From: Gymnopus androsaceus JB14 | Taxonomy: Eukaryota; Basidiomycota; Agaricomycetes; Agaricales; Omphalotaceae | Reading direction: 5' to 3' | DNA: 64,000 nucleotides | Assembly (NCBI GenBank): GCA_009733575.1 | Contig: ML769554.1 | Coordinates: forward strand, 25,807-89,806 | Shown here: positions 44,189-55,242 of the stretch, one piece after another | How the letters are laid out: each line of letters begins with the position of its first letter | Numbering within the stretch: position 1 is the first letter of the stretch | Made by a program: the position numbers and the translations under genes | The notes under the pieces: model-generated | Seen by the model: only the letters and a program-made list of their open reading frames with translations | Databases searched by the model: none | What the model was told of the DNA's origin: nothing

Positions 44189-45461
44189 TTATTCCTTAAA
44201 TATAGGGATGGCAAAGCCCGAGTCGTCTGTCGTTTCCAAGTGTTGGGTGACTTGAGTCACAGTACTAGCGCCGCAATTGATCAACTGGCAAAAGTCCGAT
44301 CCAAGACCTCCTCTGCCACCGTTACTACCACCACCGAAGGTTGTAATCTGTTTGATGATGATGATGAGCTGGTCAATGACACTTTGCTTCTCGCGTTGGC
44401 AGAGGTACAACGCTTCTTCCAACCTACGGATCTCGCAGTCAACCTGATGACGCAGATCCCAGTACAGACTCTTGGACCCCTCAGTCAGGGGGGGCAGGGC
44501 CGGGCAGACAGTAGGAAGGGAAGGAATAGTGAAGGGACCGTCACGACCCTTACCCTTGTCACCATTGCCATGCTCTGCGCCAGCGTTGTCTGACAGACCG
44601 CACACTTTTCCAGTGAAGGGGGGGACAACCAAAGGAGTAACTGTTGGTACGGTGACCACCACAGCGTGAGGCCATTTACTGTCGTCAAAGCCAATTTCTG
44701 CGAATGTTGAGGGTGGAGGGACATTAGGGCCTGCGGTTAACCAGCTGGTGTCTGTACCGAAGGCTATCTCCGATCCGTCAGTGTATTGAACGACACCAGT
44801 GACGAACAATAGAGCAACATTGTCATTGTTAGCTGCAACCACGGATATGACGTTGGTCTCATAGGATAGGGAGACGCTGTAAACGTCCAGTATCAACCCA
44901 GTCGGGGAATTTGGATGCATCGGTTGACTACCAAGACTGACTCCATTGACCGCGACAGTATAAGCTTCGACACTGGTTGGTAGAATAGATTAGACCAATG
45001 GTTAAAGGAGTGGAGGAAAAAATCACTTACCAAGAGATAGCAAAGGTAACGCAAGTTGCCCTTGACTTCCCCTCAGGGAGTTTCTTGCGGAAAGCCCGCG
45101 GACCAATACTAGCCGGAGTGCCCGCGACCTCCCCAGTCCAGATCCACACGGCGTGGTCACGGTCGACAGAAAGGGTAGGAATAGTGCTCACTGCTCGAGA
45201 CTCTACATATTTACAGTGAGAAAAGATATACACGTATGTGAGAGACAATCATACATACCGGTCTGGGTATGTTGTTGAGCATCTATATGGTCACGATGAG
45301 ATAAGGTATACACGTCTGCCATGAGAGACAATACGTACCGGCCTGGGCATTAATACTTCCAACAACACCGAAGAGAGTGAGTGCGCGAAAGATAACTAAA
45401 CTGTGGTCAGAGTGTGAAATAGTCTCGAAGAAAGAGGATATTTACATCTGGAGAGTATCAT
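44189..45461 (-). CDS. Secreted protein with a lectin-like (galactose-binding-like) domain, four exons, 342 aa
   Basis: Minus-strand exons 45461-45446, 45395-45339, 45202-45031 and 44972-44189 join to 343 codons without a stop. The first 24 residues (MILSRFIFRALTLFGVVGSI, ending NAQA) form a signal peptide. The next part reads DRDHAVWIWTGEV, GPRAFRKKLP and EAYTVAVNGVSLGSQ. This pattern (W-I-W-T, then RAFRK, then an A-Y-T-V-x-V-N-G strand) is common in fungal secreted beta-sandwich, galactose-binding-like domains. A FDDSKWPHA segment follows. The C-terminal third is Gly/Pro-rich with a predicted helix (IRRLEEALYLCQREKQSVID) and a GGGSNGGRGGLG stretch. The ligand is unknown. Intron 2 (45338-45203) contains an internal duplication of its own donor region. 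No break seen. Confidence 0.75.
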
Positions 45462-47532
45462 TCTAAGAAAGGGCCTGAGGCTAGTAGAGCAACTGGCTGA
45501 CGATTTGAGAAAATGTTCCCTGCTTTTATCATTGCGCAGCGTGCAAGATGTCAAGGTAAAGGTTTAAGGTGAAGGTGCCAAAGGTTTATTACCGGCTCGG
45601 GACCAAGTTCTGACCTGACAAGAATTTACTACAGGCCCCGGAAGCCACCCATCTCGAATGCAGACAAGCTCCACGGCTCATAGAATTGTTTGGAAAACGG
45701 GTCGGAAAACTTCAAAACAGAAACCCACCATTAGATCAGCCTCCTTCCCGTTGGGACTCGCGGACCGGATTAGCCGAGTTGGAGTAAAATGTCTCGTCTC
45801 AACACCAACTCAACGCCTGGCACACTTCATCGCGTTTCATGTTTGGCTATAGCATGGGAAGGAGGCTGCCGTTAGGTGTCAAGTTGAATGATGAATTTTC
45901 GATACAATTGAAGCAACCAAGTATCTCGTCGATGGTATTCCAGTTATTCTCAAGCTTCGATAGAAATAAAACTTCAACGGCTGGCATGGGCCCCTGGCGC
46001 AATTTGGAGCGAAAAAGTATCCTGTCGAAGGTATTCCGATCTTTTCAGCCTTCGCAATTGAAGCAAACAAGGATCCTGTCGACAGAATTATTCCGGAAGT
46101 GATTCTTGGAAAAACCAAGCAAGCGTCTTGAGTTTATCAGTTGCTCAAGTGACATGTCCTAATATCAATCTGTGAGTGTTGAATGTTGAATATGAATGCT
46201 GGACTCGTCACCGATTCGCTAGCTCGAAGCGCGAGTGTCAAATGGACGGCACGAGACGGGATATCTGAGAGTCGACTTGTGGCGCCAGCCTGCCAGTGAC
46301 CTCCAATTTTTTAAGTGACAAAGTTGGTCAGATGCAGACAGCATGCTGAATGGGAGGCTGAGCGGAAAGCACAGAAAGTGGACGGAAGAAGAAGAAGAAG
46401 ATTACTCAGACTTGACTTAGACATAACAGATGGATTGACAAGTTGAACGCAGACTTGTGAATGCGTCCTGCGCGGAAGCTTTCATTCGGAGTAAGATGGA
46501 GATCCAAGGTTATCCGGAAAAAGAGCCAACCAGAGGACGAACTATCTCCTCGATATCGTGATGACAGACCGTCATGGACGAATACTTAAAACCGGTCAAG
46601 GTTTCCAGGCGAAGCAACTGGTGTCAATAAGAAACCGAAGATCCCTACCAAACTAGCTTGGAATTTTAAACTCCGCTAACTTGTGCTAACTTGTTTAACT
46701 TGCACTGCGTGCAAATCAACATAAGTTTTGCTGGATATAGTGACATTCTGCTAAATAAATACAGGAAATGGCAACTCATAATAAAATTTCTAATTTTACT
46801 ATAAGTATCCAGCACCCAGTGTTGTTTTAAATTGCTTAATTTGTGTGATATAAATACACTCCTAAGGCTCAGTATTGGTTAAATAGGACTGTAAGTATCA
46901 CCAGCTACATTGTATAAGCCATAAAATCATGTGATCATGCAGTTTTTCATTGTTGTTGCCATATTTGTAGAATATATGCGCATTATTGGCGCATTTCTCA
47001 ACATTACAGCCTCCATTCCAAGTGAATAAGCACCCATACTCATGCTATAAGTCCAATATAGCCTTGGGGACCTAATAATCAGCTCAATGCTGTCATAGAT
47101 TTCCAAATAACATTAATGACTTTGGGCTCACATACCCTATATATCACTATCTAAAACAAAATATTTTCCTTTCTGGGATACATTTCCCATCTGCATACTC
47201 GCCCACCCAGCCCATCCATCCCTCATGGTATCATATCCCCTCTCCCCTGGACCCCCACACCCACGGGACTGATACAAACTGTGAGCAGGAGGCCATAGTT
47301 TATCTTCTATGCTAAAAAATGTATTCGGAGCTTTAAAGTGCTCTCTACCCCTCTCTTGGCCCCGTCTTACTCATTTTTTCAATGATTTACACAGACTACC
47401 ATAATATACTACCTGATGTATCTCTGACTTACTGGAAGGCGAATCAGGTATAGCAAAGGGTTATAGAGGTAGAAAAATGAGCAAAATAGTGTGAAGCGTG
47501 GGGTGCGGCAGGAAATCTGGAAGTTAGAATTG
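45462..47532. other. Gene-poor; imperfect repeats at about 45880-46110
   Basis: Between about 45880 and 46110 a segment of about 55-60 bp (GTATCCTGTCGAAGGTATTCC and variants) recurs three times imperfectly; on the minus strand it reads GIPSTGYFFA and GIPSTRYLVA. No gene recognised. The rest is AT-rich and unassigned. Confidence 0.4.
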
Positions 47533-47688
47533 ATACTGTACCATTTCGATTGAGAGTTCATCGATTCTGAAATTTTTGACCAAAATAAATACAAAATAAA
47601 TCGAGAAAATCGAGAAAAAATTAAAACCACACTCCGATGTTTTTGAGGATGACGGATGACTGAACTCTTGATTGAAATGGTACAGTAT
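47533..47688. mobile_element. 156-bp miniature inverted-repeat element
   Basis: The terminal repeats are about 30 bp with few mismatches (ATACTGTACCATTTCGATTG on the left). No coding capacity. The target duplication was not resolved; the flanks differ. Confidence 0.6.
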
Positions 47689-47767
47689 AGCCGGCCGCCG
47701 CCGATGGTTTAGGTTCAATTTTTAAATTTTTTTTTCGAACCTGAAATTTGATGGATTGAGGAACAAT

Positions 47768-47972
47768 CTAGAATCTTAAATACCGCGGAAGGTTACCCAC
47801 CAGCAAAATGTTTTCACAGAAGTGTAGCTTAACCTCAGTCTGTTTGCCATAAAACGACATGCATGCCATGCTGCCAGCACTTTTGGCAGTTACTTCTATA
47901 CCTTCAGGTGAATAACTCACAACTTCTGACATCAGTGCAGTTGACGGTTCTGCACTAGTTTCATTTGGTTTC
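47768..47972 (-). pseudogene. Fragment of an unrecognised coding sequence cut by the next element
   Basis: The minus-strand frame KPNETSAEPSTALMSEVVSY continues on the far side of the element at 47976-48611 into an acidic Ser/Asp stretch (about 48620-48740). The element thus appears to have landed in a reading frame. No family is recognised and stops are present. Confidence 0.35.
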
Positions 47973-47975
47973 AAT

Positions 47976-48611
47976 AAGGGTAGTCAGATAGTCGATTCTG
48001 GGTCGATTCACGGAGTCGATTCAGAAGTCGATTCAGAAGTTGTATTGTAACTAGAATCGACGGATCAAATTGACCACCCTTTTGACCTTGAAATTTTACC
48101 ACTCGATTCTGCACTCAATTCTTACTAGTCTGCAATACCCCAGTTTACACCCCAACAGCAGGATGCTCTGTGCGCGATTCGGGACCATGTTAGGTTCTGG
48201 AGGATGCATAGAAAATGACAAAAAATTCAATCAAACAGACAGAAATGAACTGCTGGAGCTAGGGCACTCACAGGCCTTTATACGTGACACTCCTTCCTAT
48301 CCCTGAGGGCGCTGATTTGCAGGATATACCACATATTTCATATTTCCTCATCTTCCAAGTCTGATTCAACATCAGATAGTCACAGATCATCGGACATGGT
48401 TGTGAGGATAAGATGAGTACGGAATAAAGTTTATTTAGTAAGTAAACTGTAGTATGTAGAGAATCGACACTCGATTTGATGGTTGTCCCAGCTTCTGAGC
48501 CGGGACAACGATTCGCCTGAATCGACTGAATCGACTGTCGATTCTTGATCCTGAATCTACTTCTGAATCGACTCCGTGAATCGACCCAGAATCGACTGTC
48601 TGACTACCCTT
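47976..48611. mobile_element. 636-bp miniature element with GTCGATTC arrays and 3-bp duplication
   Basis: The terminal inverted repeats are about 52 bp and nearly perfect, starting AAGGGTAGTCAG and built from repeats of GTCGATTC. AAT is duplicated on both sides (47973-47975 and 48612-48614). The interior has no transposase. A second cluster of GAATCGACT motifs lies inside the right end. Confidence 0.85.
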
Positions 48612-48614
48612 AAT

Positions 48615-50221
48615 GAGAACGGAATTGCATCTGATGTGGATACTGGATATCCAAAAAGCTGGTGGTACTACTGTCGCCGATCCAAGTCAATAGAGTCAGA
48701 ATCAGAGTCATAATCCGTATCGCTGTCAGATATGTCCAGAATCACCAGTATGGACTTTGAGTCCCAGTCTCCCTCCAATATTTTGATATTGTTCAGTTCA
48801 TTACCTTCTTGAGTTTGCCAAAATTCTGAGAACCATCACTAAAGTAAGTGTTCTCAATGTATTTGAACCAACTCATAGCACCAAGGGATTACCCAATCAC
48901 TGGGCCACCATGGGAAGCATTGTATTCAGCCTACATATCACCCAATGTTTTGATAATTCCTAACCTTCCATAGGGATAATTCTACTCAACAACCCCCTTG
49001 ATTCTTGACAGCCCCAATTTTTTCTCAACCCCGCTTACTGAAACTTTCAAGTTGGGGTTGGTACCGGCCAGCTTCCAGTGAGTCCGGCGTGACAAAGTTA
49101 CAACACATGGCATCAGGCATCTCAGCGCTACCTCTTCTTATTACTTCCACGAGCTGTTTCTGCCAACAAGAGTTGGTCAGTGCACCCACCCCATCAAATT
49201 ATCCAAATCCATCTGAGACTACTGCTACTCCGGAGCTACCAATGTAGAGGGGAGTTTGGTTTGCTGGGGAACCGAGACTAAGCAGTTGTGAAGAGAGAGA
49301 GATGCAACAAGGGGTGAATTGGGATGGCTGGAGGTGTCTACAGGCACCTGGACCAAGAGTGAGTGGGTATTGGGGGTAGTGGAACCGGCCAGAGAGGTTT
49401 ATCAATACGGAATCAATGTCCGCATGGATACACAATGAGAACAAATAAAAAGAACTACTGGACACGTTGATCCAAGTAGCCGTAGACAAGAAAGAACAAT
49501 AATCAATGCGATAAACAGAGAATGAACTTGAAATTCACAACAGAGACAAGCCCTGCAGCTATGATGGCTTACCACTTGTTGGTGGTCTGGGACAGGAAGG
49601 ATGTATCTCTTTGTTTGGACCTAAGGTCCTTTATACCCAAAAATATGTACAAATTGTAGTAAGAAATACGTACAAATTTGATCTCTAATTGGATTGGATT
49701 AGACTTTGAATCACATCCCCGCAATAGAACATGCAAACCAAGGCATATATATACCTTGGCTGCATTTCCCATGCAAAAGACACACTGGGAGTAGGCCCAG
49801 TATGTCGTCTTCACCTCCCCAGAACCATACCAATAGTAAGTAATGATAAAATGAATGAATAAAAGAATAAAGTAAAATTTGTACCAATATCTTGAATTAT
49901 GTACAAACTGAATAATAAAGAAGAGATAGAAGCGAGGTCGGGGAATTGAATGTCCGGTGTGGACTGGAAACGAAGATGGTCGTATCGTGGAACTCTACCT
50001 GGTGAGCAGGTAGCCCTTCCACACCAACCTGAATCCTTGGATCCCAGACCATTCATGAGAAAGCCACTGACCTTTGTGGGCAGATGTTCAGACAGCCGAT
50101 GATCTCTCAGAGTTGTTGGAGAATTTGCAGGACATTTAGTATGTGTTAGCGTCTCAATTCTTTCTCTCCTGAATCTACCATTCAACAGGCCCCTTTACAA
50201 AAATTTCCATTCCATCTCCCT
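48615..50221. other. No recognisable gene
   Basis: Short frames only. A minus-strand frame at 49811-50185 looks composition-driven. No domain seen. Confidence 0.4.
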
Positions 50222-50694
50222 TGTAACGACCCCGTTTGGCACCACTTGTTCTTCTCTCCTTTCACAACAACTTTTGCCTCCAATATAACACTGATGGCTC
50301 ACTCACTATCCGAATTACCGCTCCGTTGGCGCTAACAACGTGTAACTCCTGGTACACGCGTACTATTTCAACCGGCAGTGTACTACGAATCAACGGCACA
50401 ATCCCCCATGACCCTCTCATGTTCCCAATACTGCGCATCTCTACCTCTGTCCTCACCGACTACCAAATCTAACCTTCTCCTCACTCAACATCTTATACTT
50501 TCACCCTAACTCTATCTTTAATCTCTTGTACAACCTGTGTCGAGGTCGTGTTTATACCTACAATATGAATCTCTTAGTAGTTAATCAAAAAACCTGTCTG
50601 CTTTGCAAACCACAGCCCAGTCATATAGTTTATTATAACAATTTCGCAATAGCATTGATTGGCTCCAGAATTAATATATTGTTACTTGTCACAC
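50222..50694. repeat. Possible solo LTR
   Basis: The segment begins TGTAACGACCCC and ends TTACTTGTCACA, giving TG...CA ends with a short inverted match (TGTRAC). The flanks show no 5-bp duplication, so the call is tentative. It could belong to the gag-bearing element at 51.9 kb. Confidence 0.3.
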
Positions 50695-51944
50695 CGCCGG
50701 GCTGCCCTTCGGTGGTCCCATGGAGGTCCGGAAGGGTTGTGGGATAAGGTTCTCTGAGAATGGGGTTGTGAGTGGGCTGTCAACAATCAAGGGGTTTGTT
50801 GAGTAGAATTATCCCTTCCATAGATCCATTTCATAGGTTGAGATCTGGTTCTGATCTATGCAAACTACACAGTGTGTACATCTACTTCCACCAAATCAAA
50901 AACTAAATTGTAGTTGAATACGGTAGGTGCAATTCTGTCCATCAAACCTCGACCTTCTGACTAATGACCTGTTGGGCTAGTACTGTCGTCTTCATTTGGA
51001 CCATCAGAATGATAAGCTGAAATGTCTTCAGGCTGGGGTGAGTATTCATCTTCATTTAATCATATATCCGGTCATCTTCATGCCCTCCAGAACATCCTTC
51101 ATTTCCAGGATTATTTTTGGACCATAATTCCGTATCCAAGTCGGAATTATCACTTGTATATTGTTGTGATTGTACTGAACCTATGGCACAATAATTCACC
51201 TGATATTCCAACTTCAACTCATATTTCGACTTCATGTTTCAACTTTGAACTTCAAATCACAACTTCAACTTGAACATTCAAATTTTTGACTGAATTCAAC
51301 TTTCAACTCCCATTATTTCAACTGTGAATTTAAGCAGTAATAGTGCTACTTCTGACCATGCATGTTTCTTATAAGTAGTTATTTACATCACATTAACTTT
51401 ATGATATACAGTATTCTAACCTATTGAGGAGAGCATAACACAATCTGTTCAAGGAGGCCTTGTTCTTGATGAAATTATACTATCTCAACTTTGGAGCAAT
51501 CAGTCTATGGCAGGTTTGTTGGTCTCCATTTTGCCCCATGTCACTTGGATATTTCTCCATTTTCCCTACAATTTCCTCCCCATTGGCTACAATTTCACCT
51601 TGCAAGACCATTTAGAATTTTTTCAGTCTAGTTCTGGGTTGAAAATGTATCTCTACCAGAGGGTATTGTATTTTTATTGGGTGGAATTGTTTCCAATTTA
51701 GATTAAGGTTACTCAATGCTTATTCTAAGGACTTGTAATGTTGTAGAAATAATATTTGCCTCTTCATCTGTGCCAACTTGCTTCCTGGGTACTGCAGAAA
51801 TTGAAGTTGAAATGATTGGGCTCAAAGTAAAATGTTACGCAAAAAGTTGAAGTTGAACAAGTCCATGCATTCAATCGGAATCACAACCGATTGATCAAAA
51901 GTCGAAATATTTGGTGAATTCTTGCGTCATATGAACCTCTTCAA
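50695..51944. repeat. Non-coding; TTCAACTT clusters in opposite orientation
   Basis: CAACTTCAA-type words cluster at about 51200-51330, and the complementary TTGAAGTTGAA at about 51785-51870. This suggests the two ends of another small palindromic element. The boundaries could not be fixed. Confidence 0.3.
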
Positions 51945-52300
51945 TCAGCTCAAGGATTTCTGCATGCTCAACAACATCTTGGAAGGAAGACCATTCAAGT
52001 GAAGGTTACGGTTATATAGTCCTGTTGCAATATAAGGATTAAAACCATGCCAAAGTAAAGATACTTTTTCTTGCGGGTCAGCCATTGTATCACAAATATC
52101 TTCGAAATATCCAACATAGTCACGAGCCCCGATTCCTGGCGGCAATTGCGAAGCTTTCGCAACTGGTTTTTTCGAAACTTAATGAAGGGACGTGGTCATA
52201 TAATTTAGTGAAGAATTGGTCCAACGTCCAGTTCTCAGAGTCATCAAAGAAATTGTACGCTTTGCCCTTTAGGTAACTGGCCACATGTAAGTAATATCAA
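51945..52300 (-). pseudogene. LTR-retrotransposon gag-like fragment
   Basis: On the minus strand: VASYLKGKAYNFFDDSENWT, then GIGARDYVGYFEDICDTM and EKVSLLWHGFNPYIATGLYN, and, after a frame change, VVEHAEILELIEE. The pattern resembles capsid regions of basidiomycete LTR retroelements. A frameshift lies near 52135 and the 3' end is cut. A Gln/Pro-rich frame at 52549-52773 may be the upstream part. Confidence 0.5.
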
Positions 52301-52794
52301 CTTCGCGGTGTTTTGGGACATTCCTATCTTCAATGTATTACAAATGTATTGACTTGCTTGCTTGACAAAGCGCATGCATATGATGTGTATCGGCTGAACC
52401 ATTGTACTCAAACGAAGGTACTCATATAGCCAATTTCACTGTTAACATCCTCAGAATCGGAATCCGAGTACATTTTGATTATTCATAGTCCTTCCAAGCC
52501 GGCTATCTGGCGCAATATGATCGCTTGGCCTGTCAGCACGTATTTGACTTAAACTTGCCCCATTGGTGTCAAGCGGGAAGGCTGACTTGCCATGTTAACA
52601 ATTCGTTCTGCCGTAGTACGTGGCATCACTTGTTGTGTAGGTGCATTGACTCGGAAAGACTGATTGGAAACATTTTCCGCCTTTATTGACAGCATGAATG
52701 ACGCTCGAAGTGCCTTGCGGTTTTCAGCCTCAGTGGGTTGAGTTTCAGGTGCTTGGCTTTTACACCATCTCAATAGGGCTCTTCACCATATCCG

Positions 52795-52945
52795 TATTTT
52801 ACGGTATACGGATCCGGGATGTATGGTATGGAACAGTATCCGTACCATGAGCAGTTCTCAGAGCATCCCCCGTAGGCGTATATGGCACGGTGAACACCGT
52901 ATATTCCCGTACCGTAGGTTATATGGTTTACCCAAAAGCGCTGGG
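52795..52945. repeat. Small palindrome-rich repeat
   Basis: CCGTATTTTACGGTATACGG near the left edge and CCGTATATTCCCGTACCGTA near the right edge, with the edges loosely inverted (ACCATAT.../...ATATGGT). Probably a miniature element inserted upstream of the gag-like fragment. Confidence 0.4.
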
Positions 52946-53120
52946 GTGCTTTGTCCAATGCACGAATAAGTACCTTTGGGTTTCAACAGGAAATCATCCA
53001 ATGATTCATATATATACTTGAAGCACAATAATGGCATATGCTCAAGAGTGTACTGATGATATGAAGTAATACAATCCATGATCGTAGAATAAGGGATGGG
53101 CTGGGGGCACTTGTGTTCAA

Positions 53121-53876
53121 ACCGCCAGATTCTCATACCTAAATGTGGCTTGATCATAGAACAAAAGATATGATAAAAGAGAGATAAGGATTAGGCTGGA
53201 GTGCCCCTCATCCTCAGCATCTAACCTGGAGCCAGAGAGTCCTAATTCATTCAAGAAATCGATGCATTGTACAAAATGGTACAAATCAAAATGGTACAAG
53301 TTGAAATGATACAAATCAATGGTAAAGTAACAGTAGTAGTAAATACAAATCTAAAACTATGATCTTTGAAATACAAAAGAAATGGGAACTAAATGCCAAC
53401 TTCATATCCTAGGCTGTGAAGATCGGTCCACAATCCAGCCTCCTACAGGCCCAAACAGATTCCATTCACCTGATCCACTTCACTAAGGGAGTTCCACAGG
53501 GCTTGGTGGGCCATGAAGACCTCTGCGAGTTGGATCTGTAGGAATATTGACTTGGAAAGAAGTTGTTGAAGACTGAGAAGGAAAAGGAAACTTGTCAAGT
53601 ATTTCAATGTTGAATTTGTTCAGCATGCATGCTGGTATAGGTACAGAGGATGTTTGCTTACAGGGTGACTTTGACATAGCACATAAGCAAGTAAGGTGTT
53701 GCATAGGCCTTAGCAAGTGAATGGAAAGGTGTTGCGTTGACGCGAAGTTCAAACTAATTTGATTCCAATGGTTTACATTGAATACAGGCGGAGGCTCCGG
53801 ATTTAGTAATCTTTACTTTCTTATCATAGCTTTTATCTTATGATCAAGCCACATTTGGGCATGAGAATTTGGCGGT
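53121..53876. mobile_element. 756-bp region bounded by 38-bp inverted repeats
   Basis: ACCGCCAGATTCTCATACCT...TGATCATA (53121-53158) recurs inverted at 53839-53876 with four mismatches. The interior has no recognised gene. The flanks do not show a clear duplication, so this could be a miniature element or an inverted duplication. Confidence 0.5.
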
Positions 53877-55014
53877 TGGGCAAAACTGGCTGGGGCCATT
53901 TTTCCTTTGCAATTTCTAAAGCTTGCACCTCAGTGGCAACATGCTGGATACGTGCTTCCTTCCTTTCCAGTTGTCTACAGTCATTCAAAGAACCAGGGGC
54001 TAGATGGCCAGCATCCAAGCATGAAACATAAACAATGAACACATAGCATTGAGTATTGAACAAGGATACCTGTGACCTTGCATCACTTCAAAAATCAATG
54101 ATTCTAAATCACTTTGAGCAGCATTGTTGTATAACTCAAAATTATTGCTGATGAATATCTCAAAGAGGGTTTGACTTGAGAGATTACACAATGAGAGGAA
54201 TTTGTATTGAAAAACCTTACTGAGTAGTACTAGTGAGAGGACCCAAGGAGGTCAAAGGATTCCATTTTCAGATTTTTCATGTGATAGACAGGAGAGCCCT
54301 TTTTAAGACCTGCTTTCACTGAGATGGCAGTGGAGAGATGTTTGATATCAATTGAGGAGCAAGATCTTAAGGCCTGCTTAATAGATGGAATGAATTGGGA
54401 AAGAGTGTACATCAGGTTCTTGGGGGATTCAGTGGGGAAGTGAACAATAGATGATACTTCTAAAGTGTGATTGATACAGTGAACATATGGATGGATATAT
54501 GTCATATCCAGGAGGTGTATTAGAAACTGAGCAGAAGAGGACTAGGTGACCTTGGATCCTCCTGGGCCCAAAACAGTTTTTTCTGATGGAGTGTGTGCAA
54601 GAAAAGTCCTTCAGCAATTTAAACTGAAACAAACCCTGAAGTACCTACTTCCATATAACTGAACATTAAGAGGTTGTAGTACTCAGGGAAAGCTGTGGCT
54701 GCCTCCAATTCCTGATCAGCTACCTAAGTGCTTGATGGAAGGTCCAGGGTAAATCACTTGAATCTCAAAGATCACACACTTACAGAATCTTTCACTGCTC
54801 AGAAATAGTTCTGTATGCAATCTGGAGAGATAGTGGTTGAAGTAAGAGCAAGGGTAAGTTGGGCAGTAATCACATGCAAATGGAAATCATTTGAAGTGCT
54901 TAGCTTTTCAATATTATAATTTATTCAATATTTATAGTTACACAAGGTTACGCTAAATATGGCAATGCCATATTAGAGTAAATGAATGTTGAAGATACAC
55001 TGGGTGTTGCTGGG
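53877..55014. other. Unrecognised frames; half of a CATCAG-like element at about 54540-54598
   Basis: A minus-strand frame at 54230-54505 (FIPSIKQALRSCSSIDIKHL) could be a gene piece. CTCCTGGGCCCAAAACAGTT followed by TTTTCTGATG (ends 54598) matches the right tip of the CCTAGG-subtype elements; no left tip was found. Confidence 0.35.
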
Positions 55015-55095
55015 GGTATATTGGGGTGACTTTGAGGTGACTTTGGGGTGACTTTAGTGTGACTTTAGGGTGACACCGGGGGGGGGGGTTACGCT
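55015..55095 (+). repeat. Short tandem repeat and G-run
   Basis: GGTGACTTT(A/G)(G) recurs about five times and ends in a run of about 13 G, followed by GGTTACGCTGAAAG. A similar GGTTACGCTAAATA lies upstream at about 54946. Confidence 0.6.
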
Positions 55096-55242
55096 GAAAG
55101 TGCTATGCCCCCCACACTTCACAACAAACATCCACATCCCGGCCTTCTCTAGATGATTCAACAGCGAAAATTTGTTTCGCCTCAAGACCGATATCCTTCA
55201 CCTTGGGATGATTATTGTTTGAGCGAAATGTACTGTAGTAAG

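Noticed and set aside
45203..45338. A 4-nt micro-exon splitting intron 2 of the lectin-like gene
   Set aside because: It would shift the frame and meet stops within about 17 codons; a single long intron keeps the frame open.
51200..51870. A defined transposable element with TTCAACTT ends
   Set aside because: Clusters of opposite orientation are visible, but no matched termini or target duplication could be fixed.
55060..55085. G-quadruplex or telomere-like sequence
   Set aside because: It is one homopolymer G run after GGTGACTTT repeats, not a telomere motif; no four separate G tracts with short loops.
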